64,000 bases of DNA from positions 372,001 to 436,000 of the forward strand of contig CAWKCP010000007.1 in the NCBI GenBank assembly GCA_963848115.1, written 5' to 3'. A program made the position numbers and the translations under genes. This DNA comes from JAWKOK01 sp963848115 (GTDB lineage: Bacteria > Chloroflexota > Anaerolineae > Caldilineales > Caldilineaceae). Below are positions 19,027-29,152 of this stretch, in pieces; positions within the stretch are counted from its first letter, which is position 1; each line of letters starts with the position of its first letter. The notes under the pieces were generated by a model, which worked only from the letters and a program-made list of their open reading frames with translations, was not told the DNA's origin and did no database searches.

Positions 19027-21249
19027 ATGACAGATAAAACGACAGAGTTCGATGCGCAGACCTATGCCCAGCAAATATCAGCATCACTGAACTTGCCCGT
19101 GGGCAAGGTTGCCGCAACCATTGAGTTGTTGAGCGCTGGTAATACTTTACCCTTCATTGCCCGTTATCGCAAGGAGGCGATGGGCGCTCTTGACGAAGAG
19201 GAAATCCGCGCAATTGAAGGGGCTTTGGATACGCTTTCGGCGCTGGATGAGCGACGAAAAACTGTGTTGGCCTCGATAGCGGAACAAGGCATGCTGACGG
19301 CTGACTTGAGGGCGCAGATTGTTGCTGCGCCGACCAAGACGGCACTCGAGGATCTCTACCAGCCGTACAAACCAAAGCGCCGCACGCGTGCCGGCATTGC
19401 GCGTGAGAAGGGCCTACAGCCATTGGCCGATCTGATTCTGGGTCAGCCACGTCAGGGTACGTCACCGCAAAAGATTGCCAAGCCGTTTGTCAATGATTTG
19501 GCCCCCACCACCGACGATGCGTTGGCCGGCGCTCGCGATATTGTTGCCGAGACCGTCAGTGATCATCCGGATGTACGGCGTATCACACGCGAGAAGGCCA
19601 CGCGTTTCGGCGTCGAGCGAACGCAGTTGATCGAGGGAGCCGAGGACCCTCGCGGCGTTTACAAACTCTACTACGATTTCTCATTACGCGTCGATCGTCT
19701 GCGTCCGCATCAGATTCTGGCCATCAACCGAGGAGAGGCGCAAAAAGTGCTGCGCGTCAGCTTTGATGTGCAGGAACGCGATTGGCGTCAGGCGATTGCG
19801 TCAGCCTTCCGTTCTGACCGGCTCTCGCCGCTGGCCGATGAGCTGGATGCGGCCATTGATGACGCGGCTGCGCGTCTGCTGCTGCCGGCAATCGAACGGG
19901 ATGTGCGCAGAGCGCTGACGGAAAAGGCCGAAGATCAGGCGATTCGCGTCTTCGCCGCCAATCTTCGCGGCCTGCTCAGCCAGCCGCCCTTGGCCGGTCA
20001 GACGGTGCTGGCCCTGGATCCGGGCTATCGCACCGGCTGCAAGATCGCCGTCGTTGACCCGACCGGAAAACTACTCGACACGGCAACCATCTATCCGCAT
20101 CCGCCCCAGCGACAGCGTCACCAATCTTTGGATGCCTTGGGCAAGCTGGTGGACCGCCATGGCGTCACGTTGATCGCTATCGGTAACGGAACGGCATCAC
20201 GCGAGAGCGAAGAGTTGATCGCCGATCTGATTCAAGCGAGGACATCTGCCGCTAGTCAAACGGGCACTGAATCTGCGGTGCTGCACTATCTGATGGTCAA
20301 TGAGGCGGGGGCAAGCGTCTACAGTGCCAGCCCGTTAGCCCGCGCCGAATTTCCCGATCTGGACGTGAGTCTGCGCAGCGGCGTTTCCATCGCACGCCGT
20401 GTTCAGGATCCATTGGCCGAATTGGTCAAGATCGATCCGAAATCGATCGGCGTCGGCATGTACCAGCATGACGTCAATCAGAAAACGTTGGCGGCCTCGC
20501 TCGACGGCGTGGTGGAGAGCGTTGTCAACCAGGTCGGTGTTGATGTCAACACGGCATCGCCCGCGCTCCTTACCTATGTGGCCGGCATCGGGGCCAAGTT
20601 GGCTGAACGCGTTGTCGCCCATCGCGATCAAAACGGTCCCTTCTCAAACCGGCGGGAGTTCAAGAAGGTTGTAGGGCTTGGTCCCAAGGCGTTCGAACAG
20701 TCGGCAGGTTTCCTACGCGTGCGCGGCGGCGATAATCCCCTGGATGCAAGCGCCATCCACCCGGAGAGTTATCGGGCGACCAAAGCAGTGTTGGCGCGGG
20801 CGAACTTGACTGTGCACTCAATGCCGGAGGAGCGTATCACTGCACTGGACAAGCTCGTGGAGGAGCAGCCTGTGGGGGCGTTGGCGCTTGAACTCGGCAT
20901 CGGTGAGCCGACACTGATCGATATACTCGAGCAGCTTGTACGCCCAGGACGAGATCCTCGCGAGGACCTTCCGGCGCCCATCCTGCGTAGCGATGTCCTG
21001 TCAATGGATGATCTCTATCCGGGTCTGGTCCTTCAGGGAACGGTGCGCAACGTGGTCGATTTCGGCGCATTCGTCGATCTGGGCGTCAAGCAGGACGGCC
21101 TGTTGCATCGCAGCCAGATCCCGCGCAACGTCATGCCGTCGGTCGGCGATGTGATCGATGTCGAGATCCTCAAAGTGGAGCAAGATCGGGGGCGAATTGG
21201 TTTGGGCTGGCCGGGCAAGCAGGCAGAAGTCGACTGGGCGGTCGGGTAG
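19027..21249 (+). CDS. tex: Tex family transcription accessory/RNA-binding protein
   Basis: The 740-residue protein has the Tex layout: an N-terminal helical domain (SLNLPVGKVAATIELLSAGNT, then FIARYRKE), a YqgF/RNase H-like domain (VLALDPGYRTGCKIAVVD at about residue 327), a helix-hairpin-helix region (TYVAGIGAKLAERVV at about 512), and a C-terminal S1 domain (GTVRNVVDFGAFVDLGVKQDGLLH at about 669-695). Tex is a cytoplasmic nucleic-acid-binding protein linked to transcription and stress tolerance. The open frame extends back to 18784 across the divergent promoter region; the ATG at 19027 matches the family's usual N-terminus. Confidence 0.96.
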   Translation: MTDKTTEFDAQTYAQQISASLNLPVGKVAATIELLSAGNTLPFIARYRKEAMGALDEEEIRAIEGALDTLSALDERRKTVLASIAEQGMLTADLRAQIVAAPTKTALEDLYQPYKPKRRTRAGIAREKGLQPLADLILGQPRQGTSPQKIAKPFVNDLAPTTDDALAGARDIVAETVSDHPDVRRITREKATRFGVERTQLIEGAEDPRGVYKLYYDFSLRVDRLRPHQILAINRGEAQKVLRVSFDVQERDWRQAIASAFRSDRLSPLADELDAAIDDAAARLLLPAIERDVRRALTEKAEDQAIRVFAANLRGLLSQPPLAGQTVLALDPGYRTGCKIAVVDPTGKLLDTATIYPHPPQRQRHQSLDALGKLVDRHGVTLIAIGNGTASRESEELIADLIQARTSAASQTGTESAVLHYLMVNEAGASVYSASPLARAEFPDLDVSLRSGVSIARRVQDPLAELVKIDPKSIGVGMYQHDVNQKTLAASLDGVVESVVNQVGVDVNTASPALLTYVAGIGAKLAERVVAHRDQNGPFSNRREFKKVVGLGPKAFEQSAGFLRVRGGDNPLDASAIHPESYRATKAVLARANLTVHSMPEERITALDKLVEEQPVGALALELGIGEPTLIDILEQLVRPGRDPREDLPAPILRSDVLSMDDLYPGLVLQGTVRNVVDFGAFVDLGVKQDGLLHRSQIPRNVMPSVGDVIDVEILKVEQDRGRIGLGWPGKQAEVDWAVG

Positions 21250-21266
21250 CTGTCGCGACCACATTT

Positions 21267-21326
21267 GTACTCGCAGTCGTACTCGCTATACTAGCCGATT
21301 ACCAGTACGTGAACGAGTGCGAGTAC
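21267..21326. terminator. Candidate hairpin terminator after tex
   Basis: GTACTCGCA (21267-21275) pairs with TGCGAGTAC (21318-21326), 18 bases after the tex stop. The loop is long and there is no T run after it, so it is a weak terminator candidate or another palindromic repeat. Confidence 0.35.
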
Positions 21327-21358
21327 TAGCACAGCGCATCGGAAATGAGGCCACGGTT

Positions 21359-21446
21359 CGTAGGTCCGGCTATCAGCCGGACGACTCCTGGACCCTTTGG
21401 GGCAGTCTGATTGGCGAGGCTTGTCACGCTGATAGCGTGACCTACG
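21359..21446. repeat. Intergenic palindromic element with two internal hairpins
   Basis: The outer arms CGTAGGTC (21359-21366) and GACCTACG (21439-21446) enclose GTCCGGC-tatca-GCCGGAC and GTCACGCT-gat-AGCGTGAC. The folded form is a three-way junction like that of the element at 3274-3323, and the end sequence CGTAGG also occurs at the tips of the palindrome at 25967-26019. It is non-coding. Confidence 0.7.
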
Positions 21447-21471
21447 GTCCATGGGTCAATTTATGCCGTCG

Positions 21472-21658
21472 CGTACTAAACTTAAATTCTTACGAGAACA
21501 GTACTTTTGCCAACCTCACCGTTCAGTGTGCACGCCCACGTGCACACGGGTCATTACCCGTGACGGCTCATCGATCTGACCCGTTCGCACTTGGGCGTGC
21601 GAACTAAACTGAAGCGTATGCGAAAGTCATGATCTCGTAAGAATTTAAGTTTAGTACG
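21472..21658. mobile_element. 187-bp MITE-like element with perfect 26-bp terminal inverted repeats
   Basis: The left end at 21472-21497 (CGTACTAAAC...) is the exact reverse complement of the right end at 21633-21658 (...GTTTAGTACG). The interior contains further nested pairs (GTGCAC around 21528 and 21540, CACGGGT-catt-ACCCGTG near 21546-21563, and a GGGCGTGC arm), so the whole unit can fold on itself. It has no open frame of note. No clear target duplication is seen at the borders. It is the centre of the 645-base gene-free stretch between tex and the pyrophosphorylase gene, which otherwise contains only palindromes. Confidence 0.75.
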
Positions 21659-21785
21659 AAAACGCGAGCCAAATCGTCTGGTTATTTCGGCCGGCCTGTA
21701 CGAGAGATATCCAAAGGACTGCCGGTCGGTGCGTCGCACTTTCCACATGCTATTGAGAAGACATCTCTACTGCAAAAAGCCCTTT

Positions 21786-21862
21786 CTTGACACGAATTAC
21801 CACAACTCGTCTCTCTGGGGCGACGACACAATTCGTGCAAATTCGTGACCATTCGTGTCAAG
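21786..21862. repeat. Intergenic palindrome (CTTGACACGAAT ends)
   Basis: The 12-bp perfect arms CTTGACACGAAT (21786-21797) and ATTCGTGTCAAG (21851-21862) enclose further ATTCGTG phrases. It lies about 30 bases past the stop of the minus-strand pyrophosphorylase gene and may mark its transcript end, although no T run follows on that strand. It resembles the repeat at 16133-16216 in its CACGAA words. Confidence 0.65.
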
Positions 21863-21894
21863 ATCCCTTGTTGCAGTGGACTCGAAGATAGAAT

Positions 21895-23343
21895 TCAATC
21901 GCCAACAATGTGCGTTCCATCGGCGATATTGACCGGGCCGGATCCGTTGCCGCCAAGCGATACGGCCCCTTCCAGCACGACATCCTTTCCAAAATAGACG
22001 TCGCCATCGATGGTCAGGCTCGTACAGTTGAGCAATGACGGCGCGCCGTGCGGAAAATGGGTCTGCATGTCGCTGATCACCTTGTAGTGCTGATCGTCCA
22101 GATCGACCAGTGGCGGACGGCGCGGCGGACCCGCATGTCGATCCGGGTTGAGCTGAATGGTGAAATCTTCGTTCAACAAATAGGCATCCGACATAAGCAC
22201 CAGCAGATCGTTATTCTTCTTGACCGGGACGAAGCGGCTGCGTAGCACCCGAATGGCCTGCGCGCCTTCAAAGACGTGGATGGCCGAACCCATGGCCGTC
22301 TCCAGTTGGTAGATGGGTGGCGTATCAGGTCGGGTCGGATCGATGGGCTTTTCGTTGCGAATCAGTGGAAGCCCCAATATACCGTTGCGTTGGTCGAGCA
22401 CGCTGCGCAGTGTCGGCAGGTGGATCCAGAGGTTGTTTGTATTGAAGAATTGATAGCGGTCAATATCCTGGAATAGGTCGATTTCGTCTGGAGGGCACTG
22501 AGCCAACTCACGCAGGATCAACTGGCCATCTTTTGTCTGGGCAAGGTGCCCGCCCTTTCGATCCATTCGAGTTCGGTAGGCGACTTCCATTAGGAAGGGA
22601 AGGCGCTCTTCAGCGAAGTAGCCCAGAATTTCCGTATCGAGCACCGCGCCGAGGTTGTCAGAGTTACTGACGAAAGCATACTCATAGCCGCTTTCCAGAA
22701 GGTGATCCAATGTGCCGCTGGTCGATATGGCGGCGTAGAGATCGCCATGGCCCGGTGGATTCCACTCTCTGGCCGGGGCCTCGGGCCAATGGGCCGGAGC
22801 CATCGTCTCCTTGCAGATCTTCGGCACCTTATGCTGGATGAAGCCGAAGGGGATATCCTGATCGAAGTCTTCGTATTCATCCAGGGCCTGCAGCGTCTTC
22901 TCGTGGGTGGCAAAACTGTTCATGAGCACGAGCGGTAGGCCAACCCCCCACTTTTCGCGGGTCTGTCTGATCTGGTTGACCGTGATGTCAAGGAAGCTGA
23001 GCCCTTCCTTCACCGGCAGGAGAGACTTTGGACCGTCCATACCCATACTGGTCCCAAGTCCGCCATTGAGTTTGACCATCACGACCTTGTCGAGAACGGA
23101 TTCACCGGCAAGGGCGTACCGTTCATCCAGCGCTTCATAGTCTGGAATGGCGCGCACAGGTTGTGCGTCATCGCTTGAAAGGTAACCGGTCGCTCCGGCC
23201 AGCAGCTGATTGTAGTAGTAGTGAAAGACGCGGATCATCATCTCTGATAGGTCCGCTGTCTCCATTTTGGCGACAAATGGCGCGAATTTGACCGAGTTGC
23301 TGATATCTTCCGCCATTAATCTCTCATAGCTCAGAATTGACAT
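21895..23343 (-). CDS. UTP--glucose-1-phosphate uridylyltransferase family protein (UDPGP, eukaryote-like)
   Basis: This protein of about 482 residues belongs to the UDPGP family rather than the GalU family. The nucleotide-binding loop is VVMVKLNGGLGTSMGMDGPK near residue 87, followed by LVLMNSFATHEKT, GHGDLYAAISTSG, FVSNSDNLGAVLD and NTNNLWIHL. The C-terminal part (SLTIDGDVYFGKDVVLEGAV) is a left-handed beta-helix. It makes UDP-glucose, or possibly another UDP-sugar, from UTP and sugar-1-phosphate. Three in-frame ATGs exist at 23352, 23343 and 23316. AAGGGGG overlaps the first too closely and is ten bases from the second, so 23343 is preferred. The gene shows no obvious operon partner. Confidence 0.88.
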   Translation of the reverse strand: MSILSYERLMAEDISNSVKFAPFVAKMETADLSEMMIRVFHYYYNQLLAGATGYLSSDDAQPVRAIPDYEALDERYALAGESVLDKVVMVKLNGGLGTSMGMDGPKSLLPVKEGLSFLDITVNQIRQTREKWGVGLPLVLMNSFATHEKTLQALDEYEDFDQDIPFGFIQHKVPKICKETMAPAHWPEAPAREWNPPGHGDLYAAISTSGTLDHLLESGYEYAFVSNSDNLGAVLDTEILGYFAEERLPFLMEVAYRTRMDRKGGHLAQTKDGQLILRELAQCPPDEIDLFQDIDRYQFFNTNNLWIHLPTLRSVLDQRNGILGLPLIRNEKPIDPTRPDTPPIYQLETAMGSAIHVFEGAQAIRVLRSRFVPVKKNNDLLVLMSDAYLLNEDFTIQLNPDRHAGPPRRPPLVDLDDQHYKVISDMQTHFPHGAPSLLNCTSLTIDGDVYFGKDVVLEGAVSLGGNGSGPVNIADGTHIVGD

Positions 23344-23445
23344 CAGTATCATACCCCCTTGTTTCCACCCCGGTAGACAATACTGTCGTCCGGTCGATAC
23401 AGACAGGTCACAGGGTTAACTGTGGACCATCTTAAGATTCTTCTT

Positions 23446-25130
23446 CTACCAGCCGACGGCGCATCCATCCTTGCGCGGTTCGCTGCCGGCAATCAGGACC
23501 CCTGTGGCCGGGTCACGCAGGATGATCTGGCCGCCGCCGAACATGCCGCGTGCAAAACCCTCTACAGGAACCAGGCGATGCCCCCTGCGAGCCAGTTCCG
23601 CCAGCGTGGTAAAGCTCCAGCCTTCCTCCATGCTGACCTGTCCGCCTGCCTCCTCTGAGCCTGTTCCACCTTCTGGAGAGGCCAGCTGCCACCTTGACAC
23701 GTCCAGCGCCTGCTGCGGGTTCATCTTGAGATCGATCAGATTGACCAACATCTGGAAGTGACCTTGGGGCTGCATGTAGCCGCCCATGACACCGAAACAG
23801 GCGTGCAACGCACCGGCATATTCGCCCCTGGTTGTGGACGGTCATCGCCGGAATGATTGTCTGGTACGGGCGTTTGCCGGGGGCCAACGAATTTGGATGT
23901 TCAGGGTCAAGTTCGAAAAGGGAAGCACGGTTCTGCAGGCTAACGCCGGTGCCGGGCACGACGAGACCACTGCCGGTGCTCATGTACAAGCTGTTGATGA
24001 AGCTGCAAGCATTGCCGTCGCCATCGATGACGCTGAGATAGACCGTGTCGGAACCGGCCATCGGGTCGCCATAGGGCACATTTTGGGCCGCGCGTGCCAT
24101 GTCGACATCCTGGCGGCGTCGATCAGCATACTCGACGCTGGTGAGTTCATCCAACGGGATCTCAAAGACACGGGGATCGCAGACCCACTGTTGGGCATCT
24201 GCAAAGCCAACACGCATGCACTCAATCATGACGTGCAGACGGTCGACTTCGCTCATGTGGGCCAAGTCATAGCCTGCCGCCAGGTTGACGGCGATGATCG
24301 CTGCCAGCCCCTGGCCATTGGGCGGGCACTCGTAGAGCGTCACACCGCGATAGTCGGCCGTGATCGGCTTGTCCCAGGTGGAGACGTGGCTTGCCATGTC
24401 GTCCGGCGTGATCCAGCCGCCGTAGCGCTGCACATGATCGCTCAGTTTCCGGGCGAATTCTCCCCGGTAGATGTAGTCCTTGCCTTGGTCGGCGATACCG
24501 CACAATGTCTCTGCCAGGTTGGGCATACGCATGAGTTCGCCGGGGCGGGGCGCTCGGCCGTCGATGAGCAGATTCTTGGCCGCTTGGCTGAATCGGCCCA
24601 TTGTCCAGATCGCCGCTATCCCAGTCCGGGTCTCGGCGCAGTTTCTTCTCCTGGCTCAACCAGCTAGTTGCGATCAACTCGCTGACTGGATAGCCGTTTT
24701 CTGCCGTCCAGATCGCCGGTTGAAGTACATCGGAGAACGTCAATCGACCGTGGCGTTCCAGTAGGTCACTCCAGCCTGCAACAGCACCGGGCACGCTAAC
24801 GGAATGGCCGGTAAATCTCGGCATCTTAGTGTAGCCAAGAGAAGTGATCTGCTCGATCGATGCGTTGGCCGGTGCACGGCCCGAGCCGTTTAGCGCCGTG
24901 ACCTGCTTCGTGCTCGCGTCAAAGTAGAGGGCGAAGCAATCGCCGCCAATGCCTGTCATAATCGGCTCGACGACGTTGAGCATGGCGGCCGTAGCAATCG
25001 CCGCGTCGGCAGCGTTGCCGCCGGCTTTGAGCATGTCAAGGCCGGCTTGGGCGGCAAGCGGCTGGCTGGTTGCCACAATGCCGCGCGGTGGCCATGACGT
25101 TGCTTCGTCGGGATCGAAAGGTTGAGTCAA
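23446..25130 (-). CDS. Gamma-glutamyltransferase family protein (YwrD-like), two frameshifts
   Basis: Three overlapping frames join into one Ntn-hydrolase of about 560 residues. The N-terminal part has GIVATSQPLAAQAGLDMLK, GGNAADAA and MTGIGGDCFALY. The middle has RGVTLYECPPNGQG and the autoprocessing region SDTVYLSVIDGDGN, in which the Thr would become the nucleophile. The C-terminal part has FGVMGGYMQPQGH and SEPRKDG. The family cleaves gamma-glutamyl or related amide bonds. The frame breaks at 24597-24599 (CCC, one base too many) and 23825-23828 (CCCC, one base too many); correcting both gives a continuous protein. The start is a TTG at 25130, nine bases after the corrinoid gene stop. The sequence is otherwise well conserved, so base-call error is likelier than decay. 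Confidence 0.8.
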
Positions 25131-25138
25131 TCTGCATT

Positions 25139-25828
<690 letters not shown>

Positions 25829-25966
25829 TCCCTTCTATTGTCTCTCTACGCACAGCGTTAGAACCTGTACGAGCGTGCTAAATTCGAGAAAAGAGGCCCC
25901 ATTTAGAAGCCTCTCACATGTCCTTTTATACCCTTACACCGTGTTGATCTCAAAATCACAGGTCGT

Positions 25967-26019
25967 CCTACGGAAGAGCGCCGGCCATCGGATTCCGATG
26001 GCCGGCGCTCTTCCGTAGG
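25967..26019. repeat. Perfect 25-bp palindrome between fhs and the corrinoid gene
   Basis: The arms 25967-25991 and 25995-26019 are exact reverse complements around a three-base loop, with CCTACGG tips. No T run follows on the minus strand, so it is a processing or stability hairpin or a dispersed palindrome rather than a clear terminator. The remainder of the 419-base gap at 25829-26247 shows no gene. Confidence 0.8.
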
Positions 26020-26247
26020 GTGAGAATAGAAGTCCGGCTCCTATTTGAGCGTTAACAAAACCGCACCTACGCTATACCAGTGTGAATTCGTCAACCATCA
26101 ATCGAAAGCCGGGCTTCTCAGCGCTGAACAATTCAGTGCTATAGATGTTCAGATAATGATCCGTGGCTGCCACACTAAAACGAGCACGAGAACGAGGACA
26201 GGCACGAATCTTTTTCTGAGTATCTATAGACAATCGGCGCTGGATAA

Positions 26248-27961
26248 TTAGAACAGCCCCACAACCTGACCTGTCTCAAAATCGATGTCGACGTTTTCTG
26301 CCGCCGGATGGCTGGGAAGTCCGGGCATGGTGCGCATTTCGCCAACCAGCGGGTAGATAAAGCCGGCCCCGACGCTGGCGCGTACCTCCTTGATCGGCAA
26401 GGGTGAAGCCGCTGGGCGCGCCCTTCAGCTTGGGGTCGTGGGACAAGCTGAGGTGCGTCTTGGCCATACAGATGGGCAGATTGCCGAACCCATTGCGTTC
26501 GTAGCTGCGAATCTGCGTATTCGCCTTGCTTTCATAGGAGACGCCGTCCGCACCATATACCTCTCGGGCGATGGTCTCAATCTTCTCCTTGATCGGCAGA
26601 TCGACATCGTAGAGGAACTTGAACTCACTCGGCTCCTCTGCGGCCTCAATGACGGCCTGCGCTAGGTCAACGGCTCCGGCTCCGCCCTCGGCCCAATGCC
26701 GAGATGTGGCGCAGCGCACACCCATCTCCTTGGCGACCTCGAAGACGGCTTCGACTTCGCTGTCATAGTCCGAGGTGAAGTGGTTGACGCAGACAACGGG
26801 ACTGACGCCTTGCTTCTGCATATTTTCAATCTGTTTGCGCAGGTTGGACGCACCTTCGTAGACATCGTCGGGATTCTCACGTACCATCTCTTCTGGCAGT
26901 TCGCGTCCAGGAATGACCCGGTATTTGCCCGTATGAGACTTGAGGGCACGGATCGTGGCGACGACGACCGTGGCGTCCGGTTTCAACCCACTGTACCGGC
27001 ACTTGATGTTGAAGAACTTCTCTGCGCCGATGTCGGCACCGAAGCCTGCTTCCGTGAAGAGATAGTCGGCAGTCTTGATGCCGATCTGGTCGGCCAGAAC
27101 GGAGCTGTTGCCGTGGGCAATGTTGGCGAAGGGTCCGGCATGCACCAAGGCAGGCGTGTTCTCCAAGGTCTGGAAGATGTTGGGCTTGATGGCCTCTTTC
27201 ATAAGGACCGTCATGGCCCCGGCTGCCCGCAAATCTTCGGCGGTCACAGGATTCCTGTCGAAGTTCTGGCCGATGACGATGCGGCTGAAACGTTCACGCA
27301 TGTCCCGAAGACTGGTGGTCAGTGCCAGGATGGCCATGACCTCGCTGGCCACGGTAATGTCGAAGCCGGTCTGACGCGGGCGTCCGTCCGCCTTGGCCCC
27401 CAGGCCGCTGACAATGCTGCGCAGTTCACGCTCGTTGACATCCATGACGCGGCGCCAGGTGATGCTGTACGGGTCAATGCCCAGTTTGTTGCCCTGGTAG
27501 ATGTGGTTGTCAATCATGGCGGCCAGCAGGTTGTTGGCCGCGGTGATGGCATGGATATCGCCGGTCATGTGCAGGTTGAACTGCTCCATGGGAACGACCT
27601 GAGAGTAGCCGCCGCCGGCCGCGCCGCCCTTGATGCCGAAAGTCGGCCCCTGAGAAGGCTGACGGATGGCGATGGTTGCCGTCTTGCCGAGGTATTTCAT
27701 GGCCTGGCCGAGCCCGACGGTGGTGGTCGACTTGCCTTCGCCCAACGGTGTCGGCGTGATGGCTGTGACCAGAATGTACTTGGCGTTGGGGCGATCCTTG
27801 AGCTTATCGATGGTCTCAAGCTTGACCTTGGCGATCGTGTCGCCGTATATCTCGATGTCGCTGCGTTCCAGACCCATCTTTTCGGCGATGGCCTCAATCG
27901 GTTCCAGTGTTGCTGCCTGGGCAATATCAATGTCGCTGGGGACAATCGGTTGTGAAGACAT
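26248..27961 (-). CDS. fhs: Formate--tetrahydrofolate ligase, one frameshift near the C-terminus
   Basis: The protein is about 570 residues after one correction. Features are the P-loop PTPLGEGKSTT (70-80), GIKGGAAGGGYSQVVP, HAITAANNLLAAMIDNH, RRVMDVNERELR and MAKTHLSLSHDPKLKGAP. The frame breaks at 26399-26400 (AA on the plus strand; one A restores it), after which the family ending FIYPLVGEMRTMPGLPSHPA continues to the stop at 26248. The enzyme joins formate to tetrahydrofolate with ATP, or runs in reverse to make ATP and formate. Neighbours metF, metV and the corrinoid proteins place it in a C1 pathway. All residues up to the break are well conserved, so a true pseudogene is unlikely. Confidence 0.93.
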
Positions 27962-28009
27962 AGCGTCGTTGCTCCTTACTTGATAATGAAGAATCGTGAA
28001 CTACTGAGT

Positions 28010-28924
28010 TTAGTTGCTCAAGGTCTTGCGGTATTGGTACGTCCAATCGACTGCATGAAAGCCATGGTTCGAGTAGAAGAGCTGGGCACGGTAATTATCC
28101 CGAGCGGTCGAAATGGCTGCGTGGCGATAGCCGGCGCTTTTGGCCTCAAAGAGCGCGTGGGCCAGCAGCGTTCGCCCCAGGCCGCTGCCCTGAAACGGAT
28201 CGTCCACCCCTAGCCACATGCAGAACACCCAACTGTCCAATTCCTGATGTTGAGAAAACGCTCGCCCGTTTAGCAGTTCACACGTGCCTACATGCTGCTT
28301 TCCATGGTACGCCTTCACAGCTAGATCGGGCAAGCGCCCTGGGCTTGGACTTCTATTTACCGTAAGGACGAATTCGCCGAATTTGCCGTCAACGATTTCG
28401 GCAGGATATCTTGGGTCAAAGTCCGGCCAGTCGAGGAAGACTTCGCCGTTGCTGGTCTGGTATCCATTGAAGAGCAAGAGCGCCTGGACGTGATCCAGCC
28501 GGTTCGATATGAAAGCGTGGGCGAAGGAGTAGAAAAAATAGCGATAGGTCTGGGGAAAAACAATCACTGCTGCCTGTCCGCGTTGGCGTAGCCAATCCTC
28601 GGACGCATCCAGGAGCGCCTGTCCGACATCCCGACGACCACGTGGGTAGGCAAGGAAGCGGATCACGCCGGCTTCGCACTCTGTCTCTTTGGTGAAGCCT
28701 TCGCCTACATGCACGAAGCCTTGAAGCGCGTCAGCGTCTTTGGCGACCAGGACGGTCTCCGCGGTCAGTCGCTTGCCATCGGATTCGAGTCCGCACTTGC
28801 CTGCGAAGGCATCCGCAAGTTCTGAAGCTTCGATGGGGTAGCAATGGGGCACCGATTGAGTGAGATCGTTGTAGATCGCTGTGAGCCTGTCGACTTGATT
28901 CTCGTGATACGCAACAACGAGCAC
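28010..28924 (-). CDS. Tandem GNAT-domain acetyltransferase
   Basis: This protein of about 304 residues has two GNAT-like halves. The first (to about residue 130) has AGVIRFLAYPRGRRDVGQALLDASEDWLRQRG; the second has MWLGVDDPFQGSGLGRTLLAHAL with the acetyl-CoA loop Q-G-S-G-L-G, then AAISTARDNYRAQLFYSNHGF. The substrate is unknown. The open frame reaches 29005, but AGGAG lies seven bases before a GTG at 28924, giving a protein that begins in the first beta-strand (LVVAYHENQ), so 28924 is chosen. It sits between fhs and metF without an obvious metabolic link. The 228 bases upstream contain no gene. Confidence 0.82.
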   Translation of the reverse strand: MLVVAYHENQVDRLTAIYNDLTQSVPHCYPIEASELADAFAGKCGLESDGKRLTAETVLVAKDADALQGFVHVGEGFTKETECEAGVIRFLAYPRGRRDVGQALLDASEDWLRQRGQAAVIVFPQTYRYFFYSFAHAFISNRLDHVQALLLFNGYQTSNGEVFLDWPDFDPRYPAEIVDGKFGEFVLTVNRSPSPGRLPDLAVKAYHGKQHVGTCELLNGRAFSQHQELDSWVFCMWLGVDDPFQGSGLGRTLLAHALFEAKSAGYRHAAISTARDNYRAQLFYSNHGFHAVDWTYQYRKTLSN

Positions 28925-29152
28925 CGAATTGCTCCTATTCAGAAATGTGATACCCACTGGCCTGGACCGCTTGTTCGAAGCGCTTGCTGTCGAGTCGCAG
29001 CCCAAACCCTGGGCTGTCGGGCAAATGTACGAATCCTTCTTAGATTACACAGATCGATGCCCACTCGATTGAGATTATGCGTTCGTCGATCATGCTGGCT
29101 GTCCAAGAGATCTGATGAGCTGTGTTCCGGCATGCCTGCTCATTTTAAGCTG

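Noticed and set aside
21250..21894. CRISPR array or tRNA in the palindrome-rich gap after tex
   Set aside because: The repeats are inverted pairs, not regularly spaced direct repeats, and no segment has tRNA arms with a T-loop consensus.
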